Part shown: positions 1 through 8,796 of the stretch, piece by piece | How the letters are laid out: each line of letters starts with the position of its first letter | How positions within the stretch are numbered: the stretch's first letter is position 1 | From: Chitinophaga sp. sic0106 | Lineage (GTDB): Bacteria > Bacteroidota > Bacteroidia > Chitinophagales > Chitinophagaceae | Length of the DNA: 64,000 nt | Direction: 5' to 3' | NCBI RefSeq assembly: GCF_019219075.1 | Contig: NZ_JAHUWJ010000019.1 | Coordinates: forward strand, 62,001 to 126,000 | Position numbers and translations under genes: made by a program | The notes under the pieces: model-generated | Seen by the model: the letters and a program-made list of their open reading frames with translations, nothing else | Database searches by the model: none | What the model was told of the DNA's origin: nothing

Positions 1-509
1 CTGTCGCGATAAAATCCATTTTTTGAGCCAAATATATTTTTCCAATAAAAAGAGGCTGCCTTAGCTTCGATATTATCAGGATCTCCACTCTTTACTGATT
101 TAGAATAATCCAATAATAATTTCCCTTCCACCAACTGCAGTTGTAAAAGGCAATACTGATTAAAAACCTTTGCAGAAACGGTTTGTTGCCATAATTGCTT
201 TTTTAATGGCACCGTGGCTTCTAATTGGTGTCTGAATCTTTGACTCTGCAGCGTATGACCCTCCAGATTTAATAAAAGTCCGGCAGGATGATGGGAATGA
301 TCACAGGTAATTAAGGCCACATTATGCAATAGCAACTTTGCAATTACTGCCTGTGTGATGGTTATCTGAGGATGATCCAAAATAACCACACCCAAATCTT
401 CAATAACCGCTGTATGCTGCTCCCCTTTAGATACAAGTTCTATAATTAGCTGGTTATCCTTTGTCTTCAAATATGCAGGATTTCCAAAATATAGCGTACG
501 CTTGATCAT
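1..509 (-). CDS. cas1: CRISPR-associated endonuclease Cas1 (type II), 5' part only
   Basis: Spacer-integration nuclease of CRISPR adaptation, cut by the left window edge, so only about the first 170 residues are present. The protein starts MIKRTLYFGNPAYL and continues with the beta-strand N-terminal domain (IEDLGVVILDHPQITIT, then ALITCDHSHHPAGLLL) and the first helices of the catalytic domain, as in type II Cas1. The Glu/His/Asp metal ligands would lie beyond the edge. The start ATG (509-507) overlaps the cas9 stop as ATGA, indicating translational coupling. Identification rests on this N-terminal pattern and its position directly after cas9. Confidence 0.9.
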   Translation of the reverse strand, partial: MIKRTLYFGNPAYLKTKDNQLIIELVSKGEQHTAVIEDLGVVILDHPQITITQAVIAKLLLHNVALITCDHSHHPAGLLLNLEGHTLQSQRFRHQLEATVPLKKQLWQQTVSAKVFNQYCLLQLQLVEGKLLLDYSKSVKSGDPDNIEAKAASFYWKNIFGSKNGFYRD

Positions 510-3500
510 AATAAAGGACGATTACCTTCTGAAATAATTGATTTTGTTGCAATATCAACTCCTCCCAATCTATTCACATTCAGCTTTATACAACAAGACT
601 TTATTTGAAGCCCATCCAGCGACCTCTCACTCTTATTATTACTACCCATTTCATTCTTATCTATCTCCTTCGCATAATAATGGGGAACAAAATGTGCCTC
701 TTTATCTGTGCAACTTACAAACCTGTAAATACGGTCATACTGTGAAGCGCATAATCCGAATTTATCGAAAGGTACACCGGATTGCAGCTCTTCAGGGGTC
801 GGTACATAAACCAAATCATTAGGCGTCAGACTCATTACTAACCGATTACCGTTTGCATCAGTATCTGGTACAGGGTTTAAACCCAACTTCATTCTCTCAA
901 TCACCTCACTGAGGGGGATGGTTATATAATTTCTCTTCCCATCAGGGAGAAGATAGATACCAAAGTATAAGTTCGTGCCCTTTCCTGATTGAACATATTT
1001 CCCTCCTTTTGCACCGGTACTCCCTAATACATACTTGCTCCCTCTAGCCTCAAATATCCTAACCTTGTGAATTGGCTGATGAAATTTGCCATTGTTTAAC
1101 TCATGAATGTTGCTGTTGAGTTGATTCATACCCTCAATTGAAAATGCTATCTCCGGATGCTGAATAAGTTTACCATCAATAGTTTCATCAAATCGCTTTA
1201 AGTGATTTCGGAGTATCTGCTGAATACCAGTATCAGTAACCTGATCCACATTTTTGATGGTAAAGGCTTCGGTTATTGCCAGTCTACGTGCAGTATGCTC
1301 TCCTCGCCCTGTCTCATCCACCTCCCAATAATAAACCTCCACTTTTTTAGTATCCTTATCTACAGCCAATAATTGCTTTTGAATATTTTTCTTATCAAGA
1401 CCAGCTTTTACCATCTCCTTAATCCTGGTACGTAAACCGTTATCCACAATCATATCCAGATCACCAATGGCAGTTAACAAACTTACCAGCTTCTTACGTT
1501 TAAATTTTACTATACCATAAATCGTATCCTGATGCAACGGCTTCCTCACTGCCCAATGATCCCCACTAGTTTGGCGAACTTTGACTTTTTCCAACTTACC
1601 GTCCTTACCTGTTTGATATTTGCTGTATCTGTTTACAGTTCTATTAATTACCCGATTTGATTGTCTGAAGCTTACAATAATATTCTTCAGTGCTGCAGCT
1701 ACATCTTGTGTAAAGGACTCCCAAGGCTTTATAAATTCCCAGGAGTATCCACCTTCCCCATCACTATTGTTCTTCTTGAAGCACAATTTTTGGCGCAGAT
1801 CATAACGCTTGGCTTGTTTTTCCTCTTTGCTTGCTTTGCCCAGTGCCGTAGCGTTATTAAGGTAATTAATATGATCGCGGGAAGTGCAGGCAATGACAAT
1901 AGCATCCAAAGCATGGTGACGATGATCAATGCGTTTTTTACTAAAGCCCGCCTGCAATACAAATGGGACTTCAGGCAGGAATTTCCCTGTACGTGCGTTA
2001 ATACTTCCAAATCTCCCGGGAACTTCCTGCAATTTATTCAGCCGTTCAAAACGGGGTGCGATTAAGGTATTCCAGACATCATTCAACCCCCAATGCTGCC
2101 TTAAGACTGCCGTTACCCCACCAGAGCAGGTCACGACATTTTTCGGTATGCCTTCCTGCTCATTTTCCATACGAACCAAATTGCCTAACAATTCACGGAT
2201 GTATTTGGAAATATATCTGGTGTCATTTAACTGACGTTGAATAAAAGCTTCAGGGATATCCTCCATTAGCAAACGCCTCATTTTCCCTTTGTTACCTACG
2301 TAGCACTCCTTTACGTGCTTTTCATAATCTTCTACCGACAAGATTTTCACGGTACAGCCTGGACGGGAAAGCTCAGTAACAACACTACCTTTCATTACAT
2401 TGATGAATTCAAAAGCAGTCATATTTTCCTTATACTTAGCATTTACAACCGCTTCGCAAATCACCTTATTACCCAAAGAATCATCATAATACCTGCTTTT
2501 AGGAAGAATATGTTCTATTTCATATGCGGGAGTAAATAACTTATTAAGCGGGATAATGGCCCCAGTATAAGGAGATCGGTATTTCTGCTCCAGCCACAAC
2601 TTATACTTAGTCAATTGCGAGGAAGTTGGAGATGCCATCCTGGAGATCTTACCGATATCCTCGGGTAAATCTGCTCCATAGGCCAACAATACACCTTCCT
2701 CATACAATTTCAGAATCTCCTGCTGTGAAGGCGAGTTAGGTCTAACATTCTCGACTTCTACATCATTCATTAATTCAAGCAGTAACGCCTTAATTCGTAA
2801 ATTGGTCTGTTCATTTTCCAGAACCGCATTGGTAATTTTCTTTCTATCATTTTTTGTATTCTTCATTTCACGCCCCAGCTCTATGTGGATCTCATCAAAG
2901 AACCGCTTATCCCTGGTACCATAGGTACTCCAAATCTCCCTGACCAGCTTTAAACATTCCCCAACCAACTTTTCAACCACAGGATTTCGTAACGCACCCA
3001 TTTTGAATTCGTTACGGATGAAATTATCCAGATCTTCCAGCGTATTCCACATTTTGATGTCCTTTACCTCTGCGTGGCGATTATAGATAATATAGGTCGC
3101 AAGCCATTCAGGAAGTCCCTGAAAGTCAGTAACATGTTGTAACTGCATTGTTTTTTCACGCACGCGCTCAGGTATTTCAGGATCATATTCTCCTGTCAAT
3201 ATTTTTTCTATGCGTGTCTTGGTATTACTATCCACTGCATCATAACTCCAGCTGTTCCCCCATCGCATTAGTTGTAACAGCTTTCTGGTAGCCTTGTAGG
3301 AATAAGCCCCATATTGGTTTTCAAAAGGAGGAAATTTAATGAACACATCTGCAAAGCTGGCCGGCAGATTTCTTTTAATGGAAAAATTTGTGAGCGCTGA
3401 TCTTAATTCTCGTGGATCCGTAACTGAATAAAGTATATGCCAAAGGGCCTCTTGAAACTCTATTGTCAATACATCCGGTTCCACCCCTTCCATCTTAAAC

Positions 3501-5086
3501 AGGAAACTCCGCATATCGGCGTATGTTTCATTACAAGGATAATCCCGATCTTCCACATAATTCCACCTGTACAACGATGCATTTTTTTTCAGGTTGAAAG
3601 CAGGGTATTTTAAAAATGATGTCTGATCAATCTTCCTTCTGGACTTAAGCCAGAGGAAGAGTTGATAACGATCTTCCGCAGTGGGAAGAAAACGTTCTGT
3701 TACATTTATATCAAATTGTAGTCTGCCTTCCAGCGTTAATTCTCGTTGAAAGATCTGCAACTGTTGAACAAATTTTATCAATCGGAATTCCTGAAATAAA
3801 GGATGTGATCTGGGAATACATTTAAGTGGTTCTCTGATCAGTACTCCATCTTTTTTGTATACTCTGCTCTCAAACCGGCAGTTGCTGACCAATGATTTTT
3901 TGCTCTTCAGCGGCCGCTGATAGAATAAGATATCCTCTACAATCAAATAAATAAAGCCCTTATCCCTTATACTCGTGCGATGATTTTCATTAGATCTGTA
4001 TAAATCACTGACTGTCAGTTTATACAAGCCAGAATCGTTTAACTCTGGGTGAAACCGGGCCTGCGTTTGTAAAATTTGGTACAATTCCTCCTTATAAAAT
4101 TTTCTGTCTATTACCCTTAACAGATTTCCTTTAATTTTTTCATGCGGATTTTCCACTAACGCATCAAATATGAAAGTTCCAGGAGTTTTACCACTTAGAG
4201 CCAATTCATGCTCCGCCCTCTTCTTTTGTAAGATCCATTCATCCTCCTTAGGAGCTCGTATGCTCTGCTTTACTTTACCATCCCTTCCAGTCTTGGGATT
4301 ACCGTCCTCATCTAAATCGGTTGAAACAATTACCTCCAGCGTTTTTCCTACCAGTTGAGGAGGCAGTTTACTGGATCTTTTATAGACAAGTCCATTTTCA
4401 AGATGAATATTGTAGCAGACGTCTCCACCCCGAGGCTTGTCGTCCGCAGGCTCTACTTTTGTAACTGATAGCTTATAATATTCTTCCTTCTTTTTCGAAA
4501 TAGTATCTTGTTCCTCACCTCTTGCCACCAGGTAACCACGTTTCTGATTGAACTGAAGAATTATCCATGCTAATTCCTCACGGCTGATCGGGGCTGTCAA
4601 AGCCTTTTTACGTAAGTAGTAAATCGTCCAGTCATAGGGAAGCAGCTTTTGGTTTGAATGGCCAAACTCTTTCAACATTTCCTGAAATGTTGCCTTGAAT
4701 AAAAACTCATTTCTGTTTGTAATTACATTAAAATGATAAGCCAATTTAGGCTCCATGTTAGATAAGAACTGTCCGAGTCTACGGTCGAAGTCAATACCAG
4801 CGGCATAATGCGCAGGTAGGAAATTCAACATATTAAGCACCCGGTGTAAACGTTGCCGACGCAACACCGCTCGCTCCAGTAAACGTCTAACACTCCTTAA
4901 GCGTGTACGTTCTGCTGCGGGTGACTGCAAGGTTCCCTTATTAAAATCAGCTATTTCTGCCTGGTCCATCGGGATGATCCTACTACCGGCATTCAGTATA
5001 CTTCTACTATTTGTGGATTCATCAAAAGTCTTTACGCACCAGCCAATGGAATTCGTACCAACATCGAGTCCAAGGGTTACTTTCAT
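506..5086 (-). CDS. cas9: CRISPR-associated endonuclease Cas9, large type II (probably II-C)
   Basis: RNA-guided DNA endonuclease of 1526 residues. RuvC-I is at the N-terminus (LGLDVGTNSIGW, Asp8), followed by an arginine-rich bridge helix at about residues 57-87. RuvC-II is IHIELGREM with Glu736, the HNH motif is EIEHILPKS with His859 and a downstream conserved Asn (LGNKV), and RuvC-III is HHALDA with His1057/1058 and Asp1061. All catalytic residues are present, so both nuclease centres look intact. It is longer than many II-C Cas9s (about 1000-1100), but lengths near 1400-1550 are known in Bacteroidota. It is followed by cas1 with a 4-base overlap and preceded by a divergent tracrRNA. The II-C call assumes only cas2 and the array follow, which cannot be seen here. 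Confidence 0.97.
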   Translation of the reverse strand: MKVTLGLDVGTNSIGWCVKTFDESTNSRSILNAGSRIIPMDQAEIADFNKGTLQSPAAERTRLRSVRRLLERAVLRRQRLHRVLNMLNFLPAHYAAGIDFDRRLGQFLSNMEPKLAYHFNVITNRNEFLFKATFQEMLKEFGHSNQKLLPYDWTIYYLRKKALTAPISREELAWIILQFNQKRGYLVARGEEQDTISKKKEEYYKLSVTKVEPADDKPRGGDVCYNIHLENGLVYKRSSKLPPQLVGKTLEVIVSTDLDEDGNPKTGRDGKVKQSIRAPKEDEWILQKKRAEHELALSGKTPGTFIFDALVENPHEKIKGNLLRVIDRKFYKEELYQILQTQARFHPELNDSGLYKLTVSDLYRSNENHRTSIRDKGFIYLIVEDILFYQRPLKSKKSLVSNCRFESRVYKKDGVLIREPLKCIPRSHPLFQEFRLIKFVQQLQIFQRELTLEGRLQFDINVTERFLPTAEDRYQLFLWLKSRRKIDQTSFLKYPAFNLKKNASLYRWNYVEDRDYPCNETYADMRSFLFKMEGVEPDVLTIEFQEALWHILYSVTDPRELRSALTNFSIKRNLPASFADVFIKFPPFENQYGAYSYKATRKLLQLMRWGNSWSYDAVDSNTKTRIEKILTGEYDPEIPERVREKTMQLQHVTDFQGLPEWLATYIIYNRHAEVKDIKMWNTLEDLDNFIRNEFKMGALRNPVVEKLVGECLKLVREIWSTYGTRDKRFFDEIHIELGREMKNTKNDRKKITNAVLENEQTNLRIKALLLELMNDVEVENVRPNSPSQQEILKLYEEGVLLAYGADLPEDIGKISRMASPTSSQLTKYKLWLEQKYRSPYTGAIIPLNKLFTPAYEIEHILPKSRYYDDSLGNKVICEAVVNAKYKENMTAFEFINVMKGSVVTELSRPGCTVKILSVEDYEKHVKECYVGNKGKMRRLLMEDIPEAFIQRQLNDTRYISKYIRELLGNLVRMENEQEGIPKNVVTCSGGVTAVLRQHWGLNDVWNTLIAPRFERLNKLQEVPGRFGSINARTGKFLPEVPFVLQAGFSKKRIDHRHHALDAIVIACTSRDHINYLNNATALGKASKEEKQAKRYDLRQKLCFKKNNSDGEGGYSWEFIKPWESFTQDVAAALKNIIVSFRQSNRVINRTVNRYSKYQTGKDGKLEKVKVRQTSGDHWAVRKPLHQDTIYGIVKFKRKKLVSLLTAIGDLDMIVDNGLRTRIKEMVKAGLDKKNIQKQLLAVDKDTKKVEVYYWEVDETGRGEHTARRLAITEAFTIKNVDQVTDTGIQQILRNHLKRFDETIDGKLIQHPEIAFSIEGMNQLNSNIHELNNGKFHQPIHKVRIFEARGSKYVLGSTGAKGGKYVQSGKGTNLYFGIYLLPDGKRNYITIPLSEVIERMKLGLNPVPDTDANGNRLVMSLTPNDLVYVPTPEELQSGVPFDKFGLCASQYDRIYRFVSCTDKEAHFVPHYYAKEIDKNEMGSNNKSERSLDGLQIKSCCIKLNVNRLGGVDIATKSIISEGNRPLL

Positions 5087-5117
5087 AGCATTGGAATTTT
5101 TAGTCTTTATAGTGAAG

Positions 5118-5146
5118 AAAAATTAAAAATTTGTTGGATAATCAAA
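5118..5146 (-). promoter_or_regulatory. Possible cas9 promoter
   Basis: On the minus strand TTTG (5146-5143) is followed, after 17 bases, by TAATTTTT (5125-5118). This is close to the Bacteroidota -33/-7 pattern TTTG/TAnnTTTG, though the spacing is short. It lies about 30 bases upstream of the cas9 start and overlaps the tracrRNA promoter candidate on the other strand. Weak evidence. Confidence 0.3.
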
Positions 5147-5160
5147 AAACTTTAACTTAG
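5130..5160 (+). promoter_or_regulatory. Candidate tracrRNA promoter
   Basis: TTTG at 5130-5133, a 19-base spacer, then TAACTTAG at 5153-5160, one mismatch from the Bacteroidota -7 element TAnnTTTG. Transcription would begin near 5166, exactly at the start of the stretch expected to pair with the CRISPR repeat. The -7 box lies inside a perfect inverted repeat, TTTAACT-T-AGTTAAA (5151-5165). Confidence 0.45.
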
Positions 5161-5165
5161 TTAAA

Positions 5166-5240
5166 ATTTGAAAGCAATTCACAATAAGGATTATTCCGTT
5201 GTGAAAACATTTAAGGCGGCGTAAGTCGCTTTCTTTTTTT
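5166..5240 (+). ncRNA. tracrRNA: tracrRNA of the type II CRISPR-Cas system
   Basis: Divergent from cas9. An anti-repeat-like stretch (TTTGAAAGCAATTCACAA, ending at 5184) leads into a nexus hairpin formed by CACAA (5180-5184) and TTGTG (5199-5203), with an inner GGA-TTAT-TCC. A terminator follows: AAGGCGGC (5213-5220), loop GTAA, GTCGCTTT (5225-5232, two G-U pairs), then a T-rich tail to 5240. This architecture fits tracrRNAs of Bacteroidota II-C systems. The predicted CRISPR repeat should therefore start near (A/G)TTGTGAATTGCTTTCAAA. The array is outside the window. The 5' end may lie further upstream if the promoter proposal is wrong. Confidence 0.82.
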
Positions 5241-5397
5241 CAACTATTTCAGGGTATTGATATCCATACCTCTCTATCCACCTCGTCCAGCCCAATCTAC
5301 ATTCCACTATTACACAGGAATAATATAAATTTATTACATACAGTTCTCAAACCATAATCATTAACATCTGCATAACAAACCCACCCCCAACATTTTT

Positions 5398-5428
5398 TTT
5401 GCCCTTTCCCAAACTTTCAATATGTTTG
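5398..5428 (+). promoter_or_regulatory. Promoter of the mannoside operon
   Basis: Exact match to the Bacteroidota housekeeping promoter: TTTG at 5398-5401, a 19-base spacer, and TATGTTTG at 5421-5428. The predicted transcription start falls at about 5433-5436, on the ATG at 5434, implying a leaderless or nearly leaderless mRNA. Confidence 0.65.
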
Positions 5429-5435
5429 AACATAT
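5420..5435. promoter_or_regulatory. Putative GntR operator (autoregulation)
   Basis: Perfect inverted repeat ATATGTT-TG-AACATAT. It covers the whole -7 element and the first bases of the start codon at 5434. Its size and symmetry suit a GntR-family dimer. A repressor bound here would block its own promoter and hence the whole operon. Confidence 0.5.
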
Positions 5436-6174
5436 GAACAATATACCACTCCTGGACCACGATAGCAAAATCCCCCTCCACCAACAGGCGGAAGACCAGC
5501 TACGTAAACTCATCAGCGATAACCACTTTCGCGTAGGCGACGCCTTTCCAAAAGAAACCGACCTCGCCAAAAGATGGGGCATATCCAGAAATACCCTCCG
5601 GCAAGCCATCGCTAACCTCGTGCGCGACGGCCTGCTCGAAAGGAAAAAACGCAGCGGCACCACCGTACGCAAAAAGAAAATTACTACCGACCTCGCCAAC
5701 TGGCTCTCCTTCTCCCATGAAATGGAAGATAAAGGCACACCGTTTAAAGACATCAAACATGCGGTAAACATAGTAAAAGCTGATAAAGAAACAGAAGAAC
5801 GACTCGCCATAGCACCCGGAACCAAAGTAGTATCACTCGAACGTATACGCAGCACCGGCCGCAGCCCCATGGTATACTTCCGCTCCTATTTCCATCCGCG
5901 TGTAGGCCTCACCGGTAGCGAAAACTTTAAAAAACCACTGTACGAACTGCTGGACGAAGAATTCCACGTAGTACCCGTATACTCCCAGGAAGAAATACGC
6001 GCCATCGCCGCCACGGAAAAAATTGCCGCCTGGCTCAAAATAGAACCCGGCGCACCAGTACTGGAACGTAAACGACTCGTACTCGACGCCGGCAGAAAAC
6101 CAATCGAGTTCAACATCTGCTACTACCGCAGCGACGCATTCACCTATAGCATAGAAATTAAACGACCCATATAG
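5434..6174 (+). CDS. GntR-family (HutC/UTRA type) transcriptional regulator
   Basis: Sugar- or sugar-phosphate-responsive regulator of the downstream mannoside genes (role inferred from position). Residues about 5-75 form the GntR winged helix-turn-helix: PLHQQAEDQLRKLI, then TDLAKRWGISRNTLRQAIANL, then a wing with GLLERKKRSGTTV. Residues about 90-245 look like a UTRA effector-binding domain (LERIRSTGRSPMVYFRSYF, RKRLVLDAGRKPIEF). An upstream in-frame ATG at 5422 exists, but it lies inside the predicted -7 box, so the ATG at 5434 (246 residues) is preferred. The next gene starts 21 bases after the stop. Confidence 0.88.
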   Translation: MNNIPLLDHDSKIPLHQQAEDQLRKLISDNHFRVGDAFPKETDLAKRWGISRNTLRQAIANLVRDGLLERKKRSGTTVRKKKITTDLANWLSFSHEMEDKGTPFKDIKHAVNIVKADKETEERLAIAPGTKVVSLERIRSTGRSPMVYFRSYFHPRVGLTGSENFKKPLYELLDEEFHVVPVYSQEEIRAIAATEKIAAWLKIEPGAPVLERKRLVLDAGRKPIEFNICYYRSDAFTYSIEIKRPI

Positions 6175-6195
6175 AACAGTAAACAGCTTAGCACA

Positions 6196-8778
6196 ATGAA
6201 CAATAGAAAAATAGGAATAGATGTAGGCGGGAGCCATGTTACTGCAGCAGTTTTCTCGGCAGATAACACTCCCGTCCGCACTATCCGAAAACGGATCAGC
6301 CCCGGTATGCCGGCAACGGATATCCTCCACACCATCACCGAATGCATCCAGCCACTGTTACAACCAACAGTAACCAGCATCGGCATTGCCTTTCCCGGCC
6401 CGTTCGATTATCAGAATGGTATCTGCGCTGTCAATGTAGGCAATAAGTTTAACCACCTCTTTGGCCTGCATATCAAACAAATATTGCAGGATAACACCCA
6501 CACTCCCATCACCTTCGCTAACGATGCCCACTGCTTTGCTAACGGTATCGCACATACGTACACAGGTCGTACCATCGCGCTCACCCTCGGCACAGGCTTC
6601 GGCTCTGCATTCCTTGACAACGGCACTCTGGTAACGGCCCACAAGGATATCCCCGCCATCGGCGCTTTTTACAAGGAACCATTCCTTGAAGGCACTGCAG
6701 ACGACTACTTTTCCACCCGCTGGCTGCTCCAACAGTTTGAACTGGCCACAGGCCTGCCCGCCACCAGCGTGCGCGAAATGACCGCCGCCCATCCGGAAGC
6801 AGCCACTACTATCTTCCAACAATTCGGGCAAAACCTGGGGATATTCCTCCAGCCATGGGTCCAGCAATACAATTGCCAGCAACTGGTAATAGGCGGAAAT
6901 ATTTCCAAAGCAGGAGTACTCTTCCTGCCGGCACTCCAGCCACACATCACCATACCTATTCACTTTTGTGAGGATACAGAAGCTACCATATTACTCGGTG
7001 CCGCTGGCCTCACCTCCATCAACAACGAAAAACCTGTGCGGAAAACAACACAACCCCTGCTCCCGGTAACTACCAATACCGTTGGCCATGAATACAACGT
7101 ATTCCCCTCCTATCATATAGAACAGCCCATCCATGAAGGATTTCAGCAGCTCGCACAAACGCTGGCCAACGAAAAAACCATCATCATCGATGGCTTCGGC
7201 GGCGTGATGTGGGAACCCTTCCGGGAAAAACTGCATGCCGCATTTACGGCCACAGGCCAGCAGGTACGCTGGTATAACGTCAACGTATGCACGCATAGCA
7301 CTGCACATATCGACCACCTGATCAGCGATTACGTATATCCGGATGACCCGGTGTTTGGAAAAGTCTACCCCGGCACCCTGCGCGACTTCTTCGACCCACA
7401 GCAGCTGGAACTACTGCATCCGGACGCATTCCAGGGCATCAACATCATTTACGGCACTGGTGCTGCCCTCTCCCACATTCCCGGTAAACTGGTATACCTG
7501 GATGTGCCTAAAAACGAAATCCAGTACCGCATGCGCGCCGGCAATGTGACCAACATAGGCACCACAGAAGGCACCTATAAACGCCTCTACTTCATCGACT
7601 GGCCCATACTCAATAAACATAAAGCAGCCCTGCTGCCCGCCATCGATATCATCGTAGATGCACAGCGGCCTGATACCATCACCTTCACCACCGGCGATAC
7701 CCTCCGTACCTCGCTACAAACCATGCTGCACACCGGCTTCCGGGCAAGGCCATGGTTCGAAGCCGGCGTATGGGGAGGCAACTGGATGAAAAAACATATC
7801 CCCGGCCTCAACCAGGAAGAAATTAATTACGCATGGTCATTCGAGCTGATATCGCCGGAAAATGGGATCGTCCTCAGCGGCAATAACTATCTCCTCGAAA
7901 TCTCCTTCGACTTCCTCGCCTATCACAATAACAAACTACTGCTGGGCCATGCTGCGGATAGGTTCGGGACCGCATTCCCCATCCGGTTCGATTTCCTCGA
8001 TACCTATGATGGCGGCAACCTCTCCATTCAATGCCACCCGCGGCCTGCCTACACGCAGCTGCACTTCGGTGAGTCATTTACCCAGGATGAAACTTACTAC
8101 ATCCTCGATTGTGAATCGGATGCAGTGGTTTACCTCGGTTTTCAGGGAGATATTAACCCTGCCGTGTTCCGCGAAACCCTCGAAAGGGCCGTGCAATCAG
8201 GACAACAGGTAAACATCACGGAATATGTTCAGGAATTTAAAGCCAGCAAACATGACCTGTTCCTCATTCCCAACGGCACCGTACACGCCTCAGGTAAAAA
8301 CAATCTGGTGCTGGAAATCAGCAGCACTCCCTACATATTCACCTTTAAAATGTACGACTGGCAACGGCTCGGCCTCGATGGCAAACCCAGGCCCATCCAC
8401 CTGGAACGCGCCTTCGACAACCTTTATTTTGATCGTAAAGGGGAGTATGTCAGGGAGAAATTAATCTCGCACCAATACATGGAAGCGAGCTTCCCCAATG
8501 GTCGCAAAGTTAAACTGCCCACCCATGAAGAACATTTTTATACGGCCGACAGATACGAGTTCACAGGCACCATCACCATCCCCTGCGATGACCAGTGCCA
8601 CATCTGTATGCTTGTAGAAGGCTCACAGATCAGCATTAACGCCAACGGCACTACGCAAACATTCCAATACGCGGAAACGTTCGTGATACCCGCCGGCGCT
8701 AAAGAATACCAATGCCACTACCATGGCGAAGGAACGGCCTACCTCGTGGTAGCCTATGTTAAACACGAGCATTGCTAA
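6196..8778 (+). CDS. ROK-family sugar kinase fused to class I mannose-6-phosphate isomerase
   Basis: An 860-residue bifunctional protein, probably phosphorylating mannose and converting mannose-6-phosphate to fructose-6-phosphate in the cytoplasm. Residues 1 to about 285 are a ROK/ASKHA kinase: IGIDVGGSHVTAAVF (phosphate 1), FANDAHCFANG with the expected catalytic Asp, and GTGFGSAF (about 132-139). The Cys-rich zinc motif typical of ROK proteins (CxCGxxGCxE) is absent. Residues about 300-480 form a linker/alpha-beta region (IIIDGFGGVMWEPFREKL) without a Walker A motif, as in large Bacteroidota isomerases. Residues about 520-860 are the cupin isomerase (GVWGGNWMKKH, LIPNGTVHASGKNNLVLEIS). It lies between the regulator and the transporter, 18 bases before the latter. 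Exact sugar specificity is inferred from the neighbouring mannosidase. Confidence 0.82.
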   Translation: MNNRKIGIDVGGSHVTAAVFSADNTPVRTIRKRISPGMPATDILHTITECIQPLLQPTVTSIGIAFPGPFDYQNGICAVNVGNKFNHLFGLHIKQILQDNTHTPITFANDAHCFANGIAHTYTGRTIALTLGTGFGSAFLDNGTLVTAHKDIPAIGAFYKEPFLEGTADDYFSTRWLLQQFELATGLPATSVREMTAAHPEAATTIFQQFGQNLGIFLQPWVQQYNCQQLVIGGNISKAGVLFLPALQPHITIPIHFCEDTEATILLGAAGLTSINNEKPVRKTTQPLLPVTTNTVGHEYNVFPSYHIEQPIHEGFQQLAQTLANEKTIIIDGFGGVMWEPFREKLHAAFTATGQQVRWYNVNVCTHSTAHIDHLISDYVYPDDPVFGKVYPGTLRDFFDPQQLELLHPDAFQGINIIYGTGAALSHIPGKLVYLDVPKNEIQYRMRAGNVTNIGTTEGTYKRLYFIDWPILNKHKAALLPAIDIIVDAQRPDTITFTTGDTLRTSLQTMLHTGFRARPWFEAGVWGGNWMKKHIPGLNQEEINYAWSFELISPENGIVLSGNNYLLEISFDFLAYHNNKLLLGHAADRFGTAFPIRFDFLDTYDGGNLSIQCHPRPAYTQLHFGESFTQDETYYILDCESDAVVYLGFQGDINPAVFRETLERAVQSGQQVNITEYVQEFKASKHDLFLIPNGTVHASGKNNLVLEISSTPYIFTFKMYDWQRLGLDGKPRPIHLERAFDNLYFDRKGEYVREKLISHQYMEASFPNGRKVKLPTHEEHFYTADRYEFTGTITIPCDDQCHICMLVEGSQISINANGTTQTFQYAETFVIPAGAKEYQCHYHGEGTAYLVVAYVKHEHC

Positions 8779-8796
8779 CTGAAAATTTCTATCGTT

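Noticed and set aside
538..822. Long open frames antisense to cas9 (also 1620-2244)
   Set aside because: They lie entirely opposite cas9, and their proteins have no recognisable pattern.
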